Shown: positions 37,436 to 49,020 of the stretch, one piece after another
How the letters are laid out: every line of letters starts with the position of its first letter
Numbering within the stretch: the first letter of the stretch is position 1
Program-made: the position numbers and the translations under genes
Notes under the pieces: model-generated
The model's input: only the letters and a program-made list of their open reading frames with translations
The model's database searches: none
Told to the model about the DNA's origin: nothing
Origin: Endomychus coccineus
Taxonomy: Eukaryota; Arthropoda; Insecta; Coleoptera; Endomychidae
NCBI GenBank assembly: GCA_958510875.1
Contig: OY294068.1
Span: forward strand, 174,871,411-174,935,410
DNA: 64,000 bases
Direction of reading: 5' to 3'

Positions 37436-38001
37436 ACCTGTCTCAACATGACAATTTTGGTAAGGGAAGCAAATATCAATATAATATGCTGGGATTTTTA
37501 TAAGAGCATTCAAAACAAATAAAGTTAAAAACCGGACCGACTAGTTCATTTAAACTAGTGAAATGTTTTTATATTCGATGAAATGCTAAAATATTTTGTG
37601 CATTTATCACATGATATTTTTATTTTGAATCTGACATTTTAAAAGTTATGTGTTCAATGGAAAATCAGAAATAATTAACAAATTAAAATAATTATATTTT
37701 TTGCATATTCTTAATTTGGTTAAGTACTCGTAACTGTACCAAATATCTTAATCTTAATGTTCCTAACTTGGAACGTTCCCTGTAGTTTGTGTTAATCCTA
37801 AAAGTACTGGAATAATAATGGGGGATCCATTTGCTTCAGATAGAACCATATTATCCGATTTATCAAATATGTTTATTGGGAAAACTTATTTGTATGCTTG
37901 AATCTGATCATAGTCAATGTTAAGAGGGAAAGTACACTTGAGAGTTATATCAACTCAATATAGAGTATGAAGTTTTTTGATTTGAAAGAACAAAACCGCT
38001 T

Positions 38002-38130
38002 GATCAGCTGTGCAGAAGTGAGAGGGAGCTTCGAAGGCGTCCTTAAGGCTAGCGAAAGCGCCGTTATACATTTGGCACGAGACGCCGTCGAGACTGCAGA
38101 GAGATTGTAACAGTTATATGTTTTGAGGCG
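38002..38130 (+). other. GC-richer coding-like island, unidentified
   Basis: A frame reading RLISCAEVRGSFEGVLKASE then SAVIHLARDAVETAERL is Ala/Glu-rich and helical, and is less AT-rich than its surroundings. It resembles an ORF1/gag-type N-terminus of a retroelement in composition only. No start, no family match recalled. Confidence 0.3.
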
Positions 38131-38499
38131 CCGAGGACCCCGATCCGGTTACATCATAGGCAAGGGCCTAGACAACCTCTACCAGCTGAATCATATTCGT
38201 CTAGTTTCCATAAGCAATATCATCCTCTTTCAATCTATTCTGATGAGATTAATGTAATTGGTTAACATATCAGGTGGGCCGCCATAAGAAACGAGGGAAA
38301 TTTTGTATTATTTGAGCTATTTCAATCGTTTTTCTTCTCTACATGTTAACGGTTCATTTGCCTTCTACAGAATAATTCTAAAATGTATGTTGTTGATTAA
38401 AAGCATAATTAGACAAGAAATTGTGCACTTTTCTCAATAACGTTTTACTAACTTTTCATTTGATCATTCGTCTATTTGAACATTGTAACCGAAGTACCC

Positions 38500-38720
38500 T
38501 GCAGTGTATTACACGGCAAAAGTGAGGCCAATCATCACATAATGGGCCAGACGTCTGGGGCAGCAGAACTAGTCTAGCCAGTACAAGATCAATCTATCAA
38601 AACTCCAAAGACTCGCCTGTAGATGCATAAAAGGTACAAGGAGAACCTACTAACCGGCTGCTTTAGATGTAATCCTAAACCTTACACTCCTTCATATAGT
38701 TGTGGAGAGTATGGCGATAA
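38500..38720 (+). pseudogene. Non-LTR retrotransposon fragment (RT connection region)
   Basis: With stops removed the frame reads YTAKVRPIIT, then LSKLQRLACRCIKGTRRTY and AALDVILNLTLLHIVVESMA. This is the VRPI.TYG...LSKLQR.AC..ITGA.RT.PT.AL..LL.L.PL block downstream of the RT thumb in RNase H-bearing non-LTR elements. Three in-frame stops. It does not overlap the parts preserved at 25.5 or 51 kb, so family identity with those is likely but untested. Confidence 0.7.
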
Positions 38721-38899
38721 CAGGGAATCACTAAACGTGAGTATCGACCCTTTCAAAAAAACAGCAAATCACGGAAATGCCCCAGAATGAGATAGCTTCA
38801 AAATAACAGAAGAAACTGGAATAGGAATAATCTATACCGTGACTCAGGATATTACCTTCTCAACATTTGGAATCTCATCTTCGGAAATTCCACTTCGAA

Positions 38900-39118
38900 C
38901 ATGATCACACCGGGACAAAGGCAGTGTATGTATGTAGATCAGATTTTTGCACTATCAATGAAGGTGCTCGACAAGGTAGCATGTTAGGGCCTTCATTATT
39001 CACGATTTACACTGCATATTTCCATGAGTATCTTGAATTTAGCAAAATTCATCAGCCAGCTACATAGCCGATGTTTTAGAACCTGTTGCAGTGCCATATC
39101 TTCGGGAGTTGATGGTAT
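38900..39118 (+). pseudogene. Mosaic: RT scrap joined to Tc1 scrap
   Basis: ARQGSMLGPSLFTIYTAYF (38,960-39,025) is the GVPQGSVLGP.LFTIYTADI block of a non-LTR RT. About 30 bp later, 39,056-39,118 matches 33,999-34,061 of the Tc1 relic (CAGCCAGCTACATAGCCGA onward, about 60 of 63 identical). Order is also odd: the RT palm block lies downstream of the connection block at 38.5 kb. Confidence 0.7.
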
Positions 39119-39119
39119 A

Positions 39120-42100
39120 ACGTGTACCTTGTGACTTTTCGGTATATTACTTACTGCGTAAGCTTCAAATCCTCGGGCGCCAGATTTTTGCCAAAGGTTT
39201 ACTCCTTTTTGAAGACTTCTGCTAGGGTCTTCACCACAAGGCTTGTCACTATGCTATCTATAGATAGCCTTGTCCCTAGGGTAGCTACAGTGAAGTATAA
39301 CCAGAGTCCATTGGGCAGAAAACAGTATCAAAATTGTAGGCTTTAATTACAATTGATACCTGGTTAAAACTTAGCTCGTTTGAAGATGGAGCAGAAATAA
39401 TTTAATAAAACAGGGAATTCCAAATATTAAAATATATAATGATTATTATAAGTACACTTTCGGAATAATCAATATAAATGCAATTGAACGGTATTATTCA
39501 CCCAGACGGAAAATGTAATGAAGCTCAAACGGTATATGAAAAATGGTACAACATATCCATTGTTGCGATATGTTCGGTATTGAAATTCAATTCAACGGTA
39601 CGGAATCGGTTGACAAATGATTCACATTTGTCAATTTGCGGAAAATACAAATCAAACAGGTCCTAGCATAATGAGCAGTATTCGGTAAATATTTTCAGAT
39701 AGCAATAATAAGTGAAATGTTCCAATCACACTACGATATATTAAACGGTTAAAATTTCGGTCGGATCGGAAGATATATCGTAATGCCCAAAATATAAACT
39801 ATTTAGCTATCATTTACCTTATGAAACAATTCACTTAAGCGGAACACTATTGTCAATTCACAGTTTAAATCTGACTTTAACTCGGATGATTAATTCACTT
39901 CGATTCTTATTTTAATCTCAGTTCAACGGTACTATTTGAAAATCAAAATCACAAAAGAGCAACGGTACTGATTCTAAATCGAAATCACCAAAGAGAGCGA
40001 TCTTTTATCGGTCATGGCTTTTATATGTTTTTCGAGGTTCTGGTCAAGTCTGCTCCACCAATTCCTTATTTTGTGCCGAGGGTTTTTACTTATGTCTCGA
40101 ACAATGCTTGAAAGTGACGCTACTTTTTAGATCTAAAATTCGCGTGCATGATGCTCCAGTAGTTTCTCCCGGCACACTAGACAAGTGTTATCGGAGTTTT
40201 TTGGTTGTTCGCCTTTTTTATACATAACGTTTTTCAAAACTTTGATGTATTAACTTGCCAGACCCCTGTTTTTGCAACATATTTTATCGGAATGGATGCA
40301 AATTTTAAACAGGCATGAATTAGATTCATCTATTTGAATAATTAAATTTAGAAAAGTGACAATCACGGAATATACATTCGGAATTCACGCATATCTATTG
40401 AAATTATGAACTGTTCAAACGGAATTTACGTGTAATATCCGTATTTACTGTCCGATCTAAAATAAATGATATTTCCAAAATTTAAACTTCGTTACAATGG
40501 AACCAATTTTTCAACAAGATAACACCTAGCTTTGGAGCTGATTTGGCATTAGTAATCTATAAGATTGAGAAAGCCCAAACACCGCAATACTCTATTGAAT
40601 AACTCGTCAAGTGTAACAAAAACATAACTGTCCTACAAGCCATTCAAATCTTTACAAACGTCTCTCTGCATAATACTGACCAATTCCAGTGGTCTTTTTC
40701 GTCAGCTACCCTCTGGAACCAAATCATTTCCTTTCGTATCATTTCGAAGACATCAGGAAGGCGCATATTGAATTGAGATCTAGTTTGCAAAAATTTCATT
40801 AATTACAAGGTGATACCAGTAGAAGAAAGCGTGGGCTGCGCTGCCGCGATGTCAGCCCAATACTTGATAAAACTATTCCTAATGAGTAGAAACAGCTAAA
40901 TACGTGGAAAGAAGTAAAATTATACTCTATTTCATGTGAGCGTTTATTTGAATTCACAGGGATATCTCTGTTATGGATTGGTCTGTCACGGACATTATGA
41001 GACTGTCAATGTATCAGCTATCTGTTATTTAAACGTTACCTGTTTTGTTGATAGGTTACGTGTTGTCTGCCATAGCATAGACAGTCGGAACTGTGATAAT
41101 GATCCACTATAATCTATGGATTTGTCTGTTATGTAAATTATACGTGATTATAATATTAGCAGCCATAAACGTCCAAATATATCGAATTCCTTTAACTAAG
41201 TTTGGGATTGAGTTTCGAAAAATCCATTCTTAGTGGGTGCCTACGATATATAAGGAACATATCAGCCAAGTTTCAAGTCGGCTCGGTTTATAGTTTGGGA
41301 GATTTCGTGATGAGTGAGCCAGTGAGTGATATTTTTTCGTTTTTTTCATGATGATCGTTATGTGGAAGAGCAATCATGTTGAACATCGCCATCTTATGCT
41401 ATTATTTCGTAATAATATTGTATTCTTTGTAATTATTAATAAAGACATTATTATTAATATTATTATCAATATTATATTACCTTCATACCACGGATAAAAA
41501 TTGGGATTTTCATCAAAAGCAAGTTTCTTATCGCTGTCAGGAAAATGTATCCGGAAGGGAGTTTATGTTATTGGATAAAAATTGATGGTTTCTAAGAATG
41601 AGTTGCCACCAAAAAAAAAATTATCGGGAAAAAAATAAATAAAAAAGCCTAAGATCTACAATTCCTGAAGTATTGTCCATTCTTTACTGGTCGTGGTTAT
41701 CTTGTATAATATTCGACGTGGAAAATAGAAGGCAATGAAATAATTATCAATGTGAAAACTATTAATGTGGCGTGAATTACTTAATGCAAAAATCTTCTTC
41801 ACGACATATGAAATATGCAGAATAACATTACCATAAGTTAAATTTTATTCCGAGCGTTCCGACTGAAAATAAATGGCGTTTCCCTTGAAATAATGATGAA
41901 CATCAAGTTGAAGCTATATAATGAAGTTATTAAATGTTGATTACTTTATGCAGATATTACCAAGTTGTGAAACTCGACTTATAAGAATCTGTTGAATAAA
42001 ATTAGAAGAGATACCGAGGCGATTTAATTTTACCAAGGGAGAGAGGTTTTGTTCGTTTTTGATTTAATGAAAAGATGCAAACTACCGTGTTGAATTTCCC

Positions 42101-44530
42101 GGCGTTCCTGAAAGAAGTTGCGTGTTTAGCGGTACTTTCATTACTTAGGCTAGACGCTCCGTAAATATTGTATTTTTAGAAATTTCAATTCAATTATAAT
42201 GAAGAAAGAAATATAGGATCGTATTTGAAAGTCTGTCCGTGTTTTGTCACATTCCGGACGGAATTCTGAAACGAAACTGAACAATAAAACACGGTTAGGA
42301 GGAGGGCAGGCGAACAAATCAACTACACTAAAACAAGTGAATATACTCCTCCCTTGAGCGACATATTAGATCTAATCCTATTTTTCGTATTCGTATAAGT
42401 TTGATTTATGATCCCAGTAAATATCTAGCAAGATTATAATCTTATAAGTTTCCATAACAGTCAACGATCCCTAACTTGAATAGAATTCGTATTGCATGAT
42501 AAAAGTTAATACTCGTCAATATACTTGGGAAAATGAAAAGGTCCTTCTCTCAATAGCGTCTTATTTCTTTTATACTATTCTCACTATTTTCTATCAAGAA
42601 TCCTGTTCAGATGTAATGGGAATCAGTATTGAACTGAATGATGATAACTTCATGAAATACAGGGGATCAAAATAAAGCACCTCCTACTTCTTTTAACGCT
42701 GGCGTGATCTCTCGATTTTTAATATTTTGTTTTAAACTTCAAAATAAATTGATTAAAACAAAAAAATATGGTTACTATCTATGCCTAAGTTGACTGGACT
42801 ATATAGGATGTTTCAAATTCATGTATCATACTCTATATCCAAAACGAACAGTGTTTGAGGTATTCGATTTTTTCTGGAAAAATTGACAAATATAGACTAC
42901 CAAACATACGCCGTTTTATGTGAATTAGCACTCACCATTATCACATCCAGTGAATTGGAAACATTGAACATCTTAATTTTTCAAATGGTAACCACATTTT
43001 TCCCTTCTCATAATTCAATTTACTAAGAAAATGAACCCTAGTTGTAAAACTTCCCCATACCCAAAACCCATAATTTCGGAGGTATTTTATTTCCTTCGTT
43101 GTTCACCACCATTTTAGGTTTAATATAATCTTCCCCTTCTGCTTTCCCCACCCAATGAAGAATGCATTTCCGATTGGAATTAAACATTATGAAGAACTGC
43201 CTTTATCTAAGTAAAAGTTTTAGATCCATTCATGAATCTGACATCTGCCCTCTTCTACTCATTCACCACGGTTGAACCAAACATTAAGGGTGTTTTGTCT
43301 TGACTGATAATTCTTCTGATTGAAAAAGCACATGTAAATATTAACATCGGAGGAACAATTGCAAATAATGCAAATTTATCATGGTTCAAGACTTAATAAG
43401 ATCCAGCTCCTACAAAAATTGTATTGTTTGGCGAATGGGGTGAAAATCATATGCAAGTTACCCATTGTCTCATCGCAAAAGTTTGTTATCGCATCCGTCA
43501 AGAGCAATCAATTACATCCAGAAACATGCACTGTTTGGTGTGCCCTGTGAGCTTGAATAGTCATCATCCCGTATTTTTCCTAAAATTTTGGCAGCCGGCG
43601 TGTTAACATCGATGACGAACGCTCCGAAGCCATCATAAGGAAATATTTTATTCCCACGTGAGTGGCATGAATGTGGAGATGATTCAGCTTCAATAAGACT
43701 GAGCTAAATTCTATACAGCACATGAAAATGCATTTATTTCGCGAAATGTATAGTTTGGCTACCACGAGCCTGTGACTTGACGCATTTTGATTATTTACTG
43801 TGAGTATATGTTAGCCTTTAGCAGATGAACCGGTTACACTGAACCACTTGGAGGCTAACATTGTACGTATTATTGACCAAATCAGGCGAGCAATGCTTGA
43901 AAAATTGGTCGAAAATTGGACCTTTCGAATGCGCCATATTAGATTCAATCGCAGGGGTAATATGCATTTTCAAATGAATGATTCCAAAATTCCTTTCACA
44001 TGATCAAATGTATGTGTTTTATTACAATTCATATCACGCTAGAAAGAACAACCTATATAATGTAGCTTGCATCATCTTAATTTTGTTGAATACTGTGTAC
44101 ATTTTGGCGGATGAGCCAGGTTCAAACTTCAAAAGTCTGTTTTGGCATGTAACAGACAAGGTATACACGACAAATACTTGTTAAACCATGAGAGTGATGA
44201 ACTAGCAGACAAAAACTCAGAGTATGTTGGTTTCTGGATGTAAATTTTAACATACTTAAAAATCCTAACGTTCTTTCTCACGATTACAGAATGTAACGAA
44301 TATCTTTAAAGATTTCAACAAATGAGTTCTGGAAAACAGAAAATATGTTGAATATATTTGGAGAGCTAGAACATGATCCCACATGAATTACTATTCAGAC
44401 TATGCTGCATACAGGATTAATCTAACTCATATTATAAAATTAAAAACTTACTGTTGTCATCACTCCCATTCGTAACTCCCGTTACTCGAGTTTTAGCGCA
44501 TTACGCCAGTTTAAGTAGTTAAGACCTGGA
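39120..44530. other. Long stretch with no supportable gene
   Basis: AT-rich. The word CAACGGTAC and close variants recur between 39,480 and 39,970, perhaps a worn small repeat. Near 40,715 a frame reading SATLWNQIISFRI hints at a non-LTR C-terminus. Around 41,230-41,345 (GCTCGGTTTATAGTTTGGGA, then a T-rich tail) the sequence looks like the end of an interspersed element. 41,430-41,470 holds an ATT-rich simple repeat. None is strong enough to call. Confidence 0.35.
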
Positions 44531-44534
44531 TCAC

Positions 44535-45118
44535 ATGAAATGGCTGCCTTTTATTCAGTGGTACACAGGGTTTATTCAGCAGGAATTAAATACAATGATT
44601 GGGATGAATAATGGTTATTCATCCCAAATAATAATTAAATTAATCAACAGTAACAACATTTACTTCAGTATATACCCAAAAATTGTAATTCAAGAAGAGA
44701 AAAGATTTGTTGGAATAATCACTGGAAAACTCCAAAATATTTTAAAACATCATGAACTGAATATCGCATTTAAACCCGATTCAAACATATTTTATTCAAT
44801 AATAAAGACAAAACAAAGGCAATTGATAAATCTTGTCAGGAATGCGATTTCTTTTATGTAGGCCAAACAGGTCACTCATTTTCTAGTAGCTTCAATAAAC
44901 ATAAAAGATGTTTTTGACTTTCAAATACAGATTCTACATTTGCAGGTCATTTTTTCGATGATAATCATTCTTTCCCATACATAGTTTACATATAGCTAAT
45001 AAAGGTTTGAAACTAAACTTGCTGGAATCTTTGGAAACTTACAAACACTAAAACAATACCGTACTTCTCAATGATGAAACAGACCTAATTCATTCATCAT
45101 TATTTAGAGCTATGTGAT
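44535..45118 (+). pseudogene. Penelope-like element relic with GIY-YIG domain
   Basis: An open stretch to 44,861 ends in KLQNILKHHELNIAFKPDS, then a frameshift leads into DKSCQECDFFYVGQTGHSF, NKHKR, then STFAGHFFDDNHSFP. The C..C.FYVGQTG..F..RF.EH...ST.A.H layout is the GIY-YIG nuclease that Penelope-like retroelements carry after their RT. Usually GIY-YIG nicks the target during retrotransposition. Here stop codons follow the KHKR and VYI segments. A perfect 13-bp hairpin lies at 44,599-44,627. An RT scrap that may be from the same class lies at 50,870-50,990. Confidence 0.68.
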
Positions 45119-45242
45119 GTATTTATTCCACGAATTATTGTCCTGACTAGCTTCTATACTCTGCTGTTGTCAACAATTCTTCATTTTTAGAATGTAATAA
45201 CCAACCATGTAGTCCTCTAGTAATAATCCTCCAAGCTCAAAT

Positions 45243-45276
45243 ATGAACGATCACACTAATCCTTTGCTACCTACCG
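45243..45276 (+). CDS. Candidate upstream exon (end) of the TSPN-like gene
   Basis: The frame reads MNDHTNPLLPT and ends at a strong donor, CCG|GTAAGTAT (45,277). One base (G) is left over, which matches the two bases (CT) opening the exon at 48,865, so the two would join in frame. Upstream the same frame is open back to a TAG at about 45,216, giving a Ser/Asn/Pro-rich lead-in that could be exon after a splice acceptor or 5' untranslated sequence. The start is unproven. The evidence is donor quality plus phase, both of which could occur by chance. Confidence 0.33.
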
Positions 45277-45330
45277 GTAAGTATATATATATATATAAGT
45301 ATTCATAGTTGAAGTTGTATTTTTATTGTA

Positions 45331-46297
45331 CCGGGATATCGAAAATTATCTTGGTCAAGGGTGGTTGTGGAATCTAAAACGTGTGTCTTAGTTTACGTTT
45401 GAAATAATTATGTCATAATTAATTTGAAGTTTCTAAAAGTGCGAAATTTCGCAATTTTATACGAATATTGTAACACTCAGAAGTCTTCAACGCTTTGGAC
45501 TCCAGGATTTTCACGTGGCATATCGAAATTAGAAGGTTCGAATTATCTAAAAACATAATTGCATGAACGCCAGACGTCCGATGTAATTAGCTACGAACGA
45601 AATCATTTTGACATATGCCTCGAGGAGCTCGCTGCGCGTAAGCTAGAGTTTATACATTTTACCTCGATCTTGTTAATTTGGGGCCGTTTCTTGCCCCGTG
45701 CGACCGGCGCCAGCTGTAATAAAGTGTTTTTGGCTATGGGCCGCTAGCTTTTACCCGCTTCGTGTATATTTTAGTCGCGAGAAAATTCCCTTTGGTACGT
45801 CGCACGTTAGACGCGCGTAGCTGAGATCTGAGAATAGCTCAAACTGTTTTGAATGAATTTTCTTATTTAATGGACATTTATCGAAAAAAGAAGGGCCGTC
45901 GGGCACTGTCCGATACTAAATCTAACTACATGGAGCGAAAACAGCACGCGAAAAGTCGTCGTAAAGCTGTATTGGGTACAACCAGTTTGCACTTTTCTAA
46001 CTCGCGTGCTACGGGCTTCTCACGTGAACGTCATTCGATTTACGGAAAACTAACTATTTCAAAACAGTTTTTGACCCGGATTGTGGCTATCACGACCTCT
46101 GAAAAGGTTCAAAGTTCACATAATTATTTCATAATTTGTAGTTCATTATTGTTTAACAACTGAAATAAATAGGTATGAAATTTGTAGGTTATTAATGATG
46201 TCAGTGTGACAGTGACATAATTATTTCAAACGTAAAGTAAGACACACGTTTTAGATTCCACAACCACCCTTGACCAAGATAATTTTTGAAATCCCGG
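45331..46297. mobile_element. 967-bp non-autonomous DNA element with 85-bp TIRs
   Basis: Left end 45,331-45,415 and the inverted right end 46,213-46,297 match at 82 of 85 positions (CCGGGATATCGAAAATTATC on the left). TA flanks each end (45,329-45,330 and 46,298-46,299), so a TA target duplication as in Tc1/mariner is possible, although a 2-bp duplication is weak evidence. Inner open stretches carry no transposase motif. A related copy without its outer TIRs lies at 61,574-62,258. The TIRs could base-pair into a long stem. Confidence 0.85.
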
Positions 46298-46299
46298 TA

Positions 46300-48860
46300 T
46301 TTGAATACCATCTGAAAATGGAGTAATAAACGCTTGAACTAGAGTAACGGAAGTTACAAATAAAAGTGATATCAACATAGTAGTGTTTAATTTTACAATA
46401 TGGATAAAATTTCATATATCGGACCAACTAGTCACTTTTTACTGTTTGCTAATAGCATATGTTCTTAAAACTGTATAATAATTTGAATTACCTTTATGAA
46501 GACCCCATAGGTAGATACTATTTTAAATTTTTTAGTGAAATGTTTGTTTGTCATGAAATACCTTTTTCCTTAAATAAAATGCTGATAATATGATTCTAAG
46601 TAATGGAAATGTTTTTTGTATATTTCATAAGGTTTCATCATTCACAATGTCTCATACGGTTGTATCTGTATAAAGGACTTGAAGGGTAGTATAATGGGAG
46701 AACATAATATCTAATAAGAAGACAATTTATGCATGAATGTCTTGAATGCATTGGAAACTATAACGCTTCGTTGCTAAAAAATGATATTGGCGCCATCTGC
46801 ATCAATCTCGGCATTAAGTATTCGAAATACGATATCAATAATTCATAAAAGCTTTGATAATCGAGTGAGTTATTACATAACATTCTCTTTGCTAATGTAA
46901 TTTCGCCAAGATTACGAAATTACCTAAGGTCATTATGTAACTTATAATCAATTAGTTTTAGTTTTACGGCAGCAATTTGACGTTCCCATAACGTGCTCGA
47001 ATAAAACAACCCCTTTTGTGAAAATGCAATAAAACACAGGTGTATTAAAAACTACAGGCTTGAAACCGATTTTATCAAGTAAATAAATTGAAGAGGTGTA
47101 TAGAACCCTCCGGCTCGCTTTATTATTGACCAAACAAATAAAACATGGACGAGTACAGAAATATTCATTTTACCCGTTTCATTAAATTAGCTTTAACTAT
47201 ATTATATCTAAGACTCGTTTGGGACAATAAGCCTGTCCCTATATGTGACTCCGTCTAAACTAGAACATTGCAATAAATTGCACCAAGTTGTGTTTGTTCA
47301 GTATTGATTTATTATTAAGCAAGGAGTTCTGTTCTACGTAATGACTATTTTCGTAAATACAGCCGAATTTTATGTTTACCTGAACTTGAAACAGTCGTTT
47401 GAATCATTCTCAACCACTATATTTTATCCAAATGGTCTATATAACAATGTATTCCACAACTCGGCTGTCAAGTTGACTTCTATAATATAACCCTGTATTA
47501 TACTGACACTTACTGTCATATGAACTATCAAAATGCACAACAGAATCAAGAAGTCTAGACTTGAACAGAATAAAGACATGAAATAGATTGTGGCGTCACA
47601 TCGATGACGTCACTTGAATCTTAAAATATAAATTTCGGACACTTCTGCATGTTAGATATACACGTGTAATATATATTTATAACCAGAAAAACGCGATTGT
47701 CGTTATGGTTCAATAAAATGCCATAATACCATTTGAGAAGATGAAGATGGGTGTCAGAAATGCCACTCCAAACGGGGTTACTGCGCCCAAAAACAACACA
47801 GTACTTATTTTCACCACTTTAAAGCTATCTCCACGTATAGTGAGGGAAGTAAAAACACGTTTAATAAACTATTGATTATAATTTCGAACTTTCTTTTCCC
47901 AAAACATCCAAACAAAGATTGTTGAATTTATTATTAGAAAGAATATTTTGAAGGAAGTAAATCAAAAGGTCAGGGGAAACGGTGGCAACGGATTCCCAGA
48001 ATTAACCAAAGTACGAATATATCTAGTATTCTTTCAAATATTATTCTTTTAGATCTCGAAAAGCGACCAATCATATTGTGTCAGACGAATTCGTTTATAA
48101 CAACATGTGTTCAGTCACACATATTTTGATTACAATGAACTGAACAGAGACAAGAAATCATCCTAGAGGCACTGTCCATACCATAAGTAGTGAGTGAGTT
48201 GGGAAAAGATAGCACGAACATGATTGCAGTAGGGCGGTAGCTTACAGAATCGGCGGAAAGCAGTTGATAGTTGGGATAGAGATAGAACTTCTGTCTGACA
48301 TGTAGGTTATCTAACCTAACTTCGGTGTTTCATGTTGATGATACAAAAATTATGATTGCAAATTATATTAATTGATGTGGTGGCAAGGAAAAATAATAAA
48401 TCGAAGTGAGCTGACGGTGTTAGGTAGTCAAAAATAATGGGAGAGATTGAATAGACGTAGTTAACTTTTTAATGAATGAATGTCTCTTTAGTCGTTGTTA
48501 CGGGAACATTCAACTTAATCTACCATCAAAGTGAAGAAGTATTTTCAGTTTTTGAATATAGTTGAAGCAAGAGACCTTTTATAGTCAATAATATTAAAAT
48601 TATGGGTGTTTAGAAGTTGCGAAATATTATTCAATGAAATTTACTAGAGATTAAATATTAATGAGAGAAAACGTCGGAAAACGAACTTCCTGACAAAAAG
48701 CAACAGATGCGCCTGATATTTTTTGAAATCTTAGCTAGCTTACATAAAATAAATTAGTCTAAGTATTCCAAGAAATTTTACATTTTATATTGCGAGCATA
48801 CCACGAGATTAGATGAATAAATATACATTCTGAATAATTCTATTTGATATTATCTTTGTT
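46300..48860. other. AT-rich stretch, probably intronic
   Basis: No gene recognised. A CRE-like TGACGTCA lies near 47,603-47,610 inside GATGACGTCACTT; with no promoter context I attach no function to it. If the two exon candidates belong together this is intron. Confidence 0.4.
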
Positions 48861-48864
48861 TCAG

Positions 48865-49020
48865 CTACCGGCTTAGACCCTACGGGTCTATTATCATCAA
48901 TTAATACGACTCGTCAAACTATTGACCTTCTGAGTGCCTTGGGTTTGCCTAATAGCAACTGGACTGGTGTTATAGAGACAACTGGACCTCAGAAGAATAA
49001 ACCCGCCTATGCATTACAAG
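48865..49020 (+). CDS. Host-gene internal exon, TSPN/laminin-G-like domain start
   Basis: Flanked by a strong acceptor (TTTGTTTCAG, ending 48,864) and a good donor (CAAG|GTAATT at 49,021). It is 156 nt long with symmetric phase: two bases complete a codon, then 51 codons, then one base over. The frame has no stop. It reads TGLDPTGLLSSINTTRQTID, then LLSALGLPNSNWTGVIETTG, then PQKNKPAYALQ. The pattern (hydrophobic DLL.ALGLP helix, TGVIETTG, P.AY.L) resembles the beginning of the thrombospondin N-terminal (TSPN) laminin-G-like domain in collagens of the V/XI and XV/XVIII kinds. NTT and NWT are potential N-glycosylation sites, fitting an extracellular protein. The neighbouring exons are outside the window or unproven; identity beyond TSPN-like is inference. 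Confidence 0.72.

Noticed and set aside
40700..40770. Possible non-LTR C-terminus (SATLWNQIISFRI)
   Set aside because: Only one weak motif with no supporting blocks on either side.
45520..45545. tRNA B-box-like GGTTCGAATTATC, repeated near 61,690
   Set aside because: It is part of the interior of the 967-bp element and its sister copy; no A box or tRNA fold nearby.
45849..46163. 104-codon open stretch inside the 967-bp element
   Set aside because: The sister copy at 62 kb does not keep the frame, and no transposase motif is present.
47590..47620. CRE-like TGACGTCA as a regulatory site
   Set aside because: A single 8-bp word with no promoter or gene next to it.
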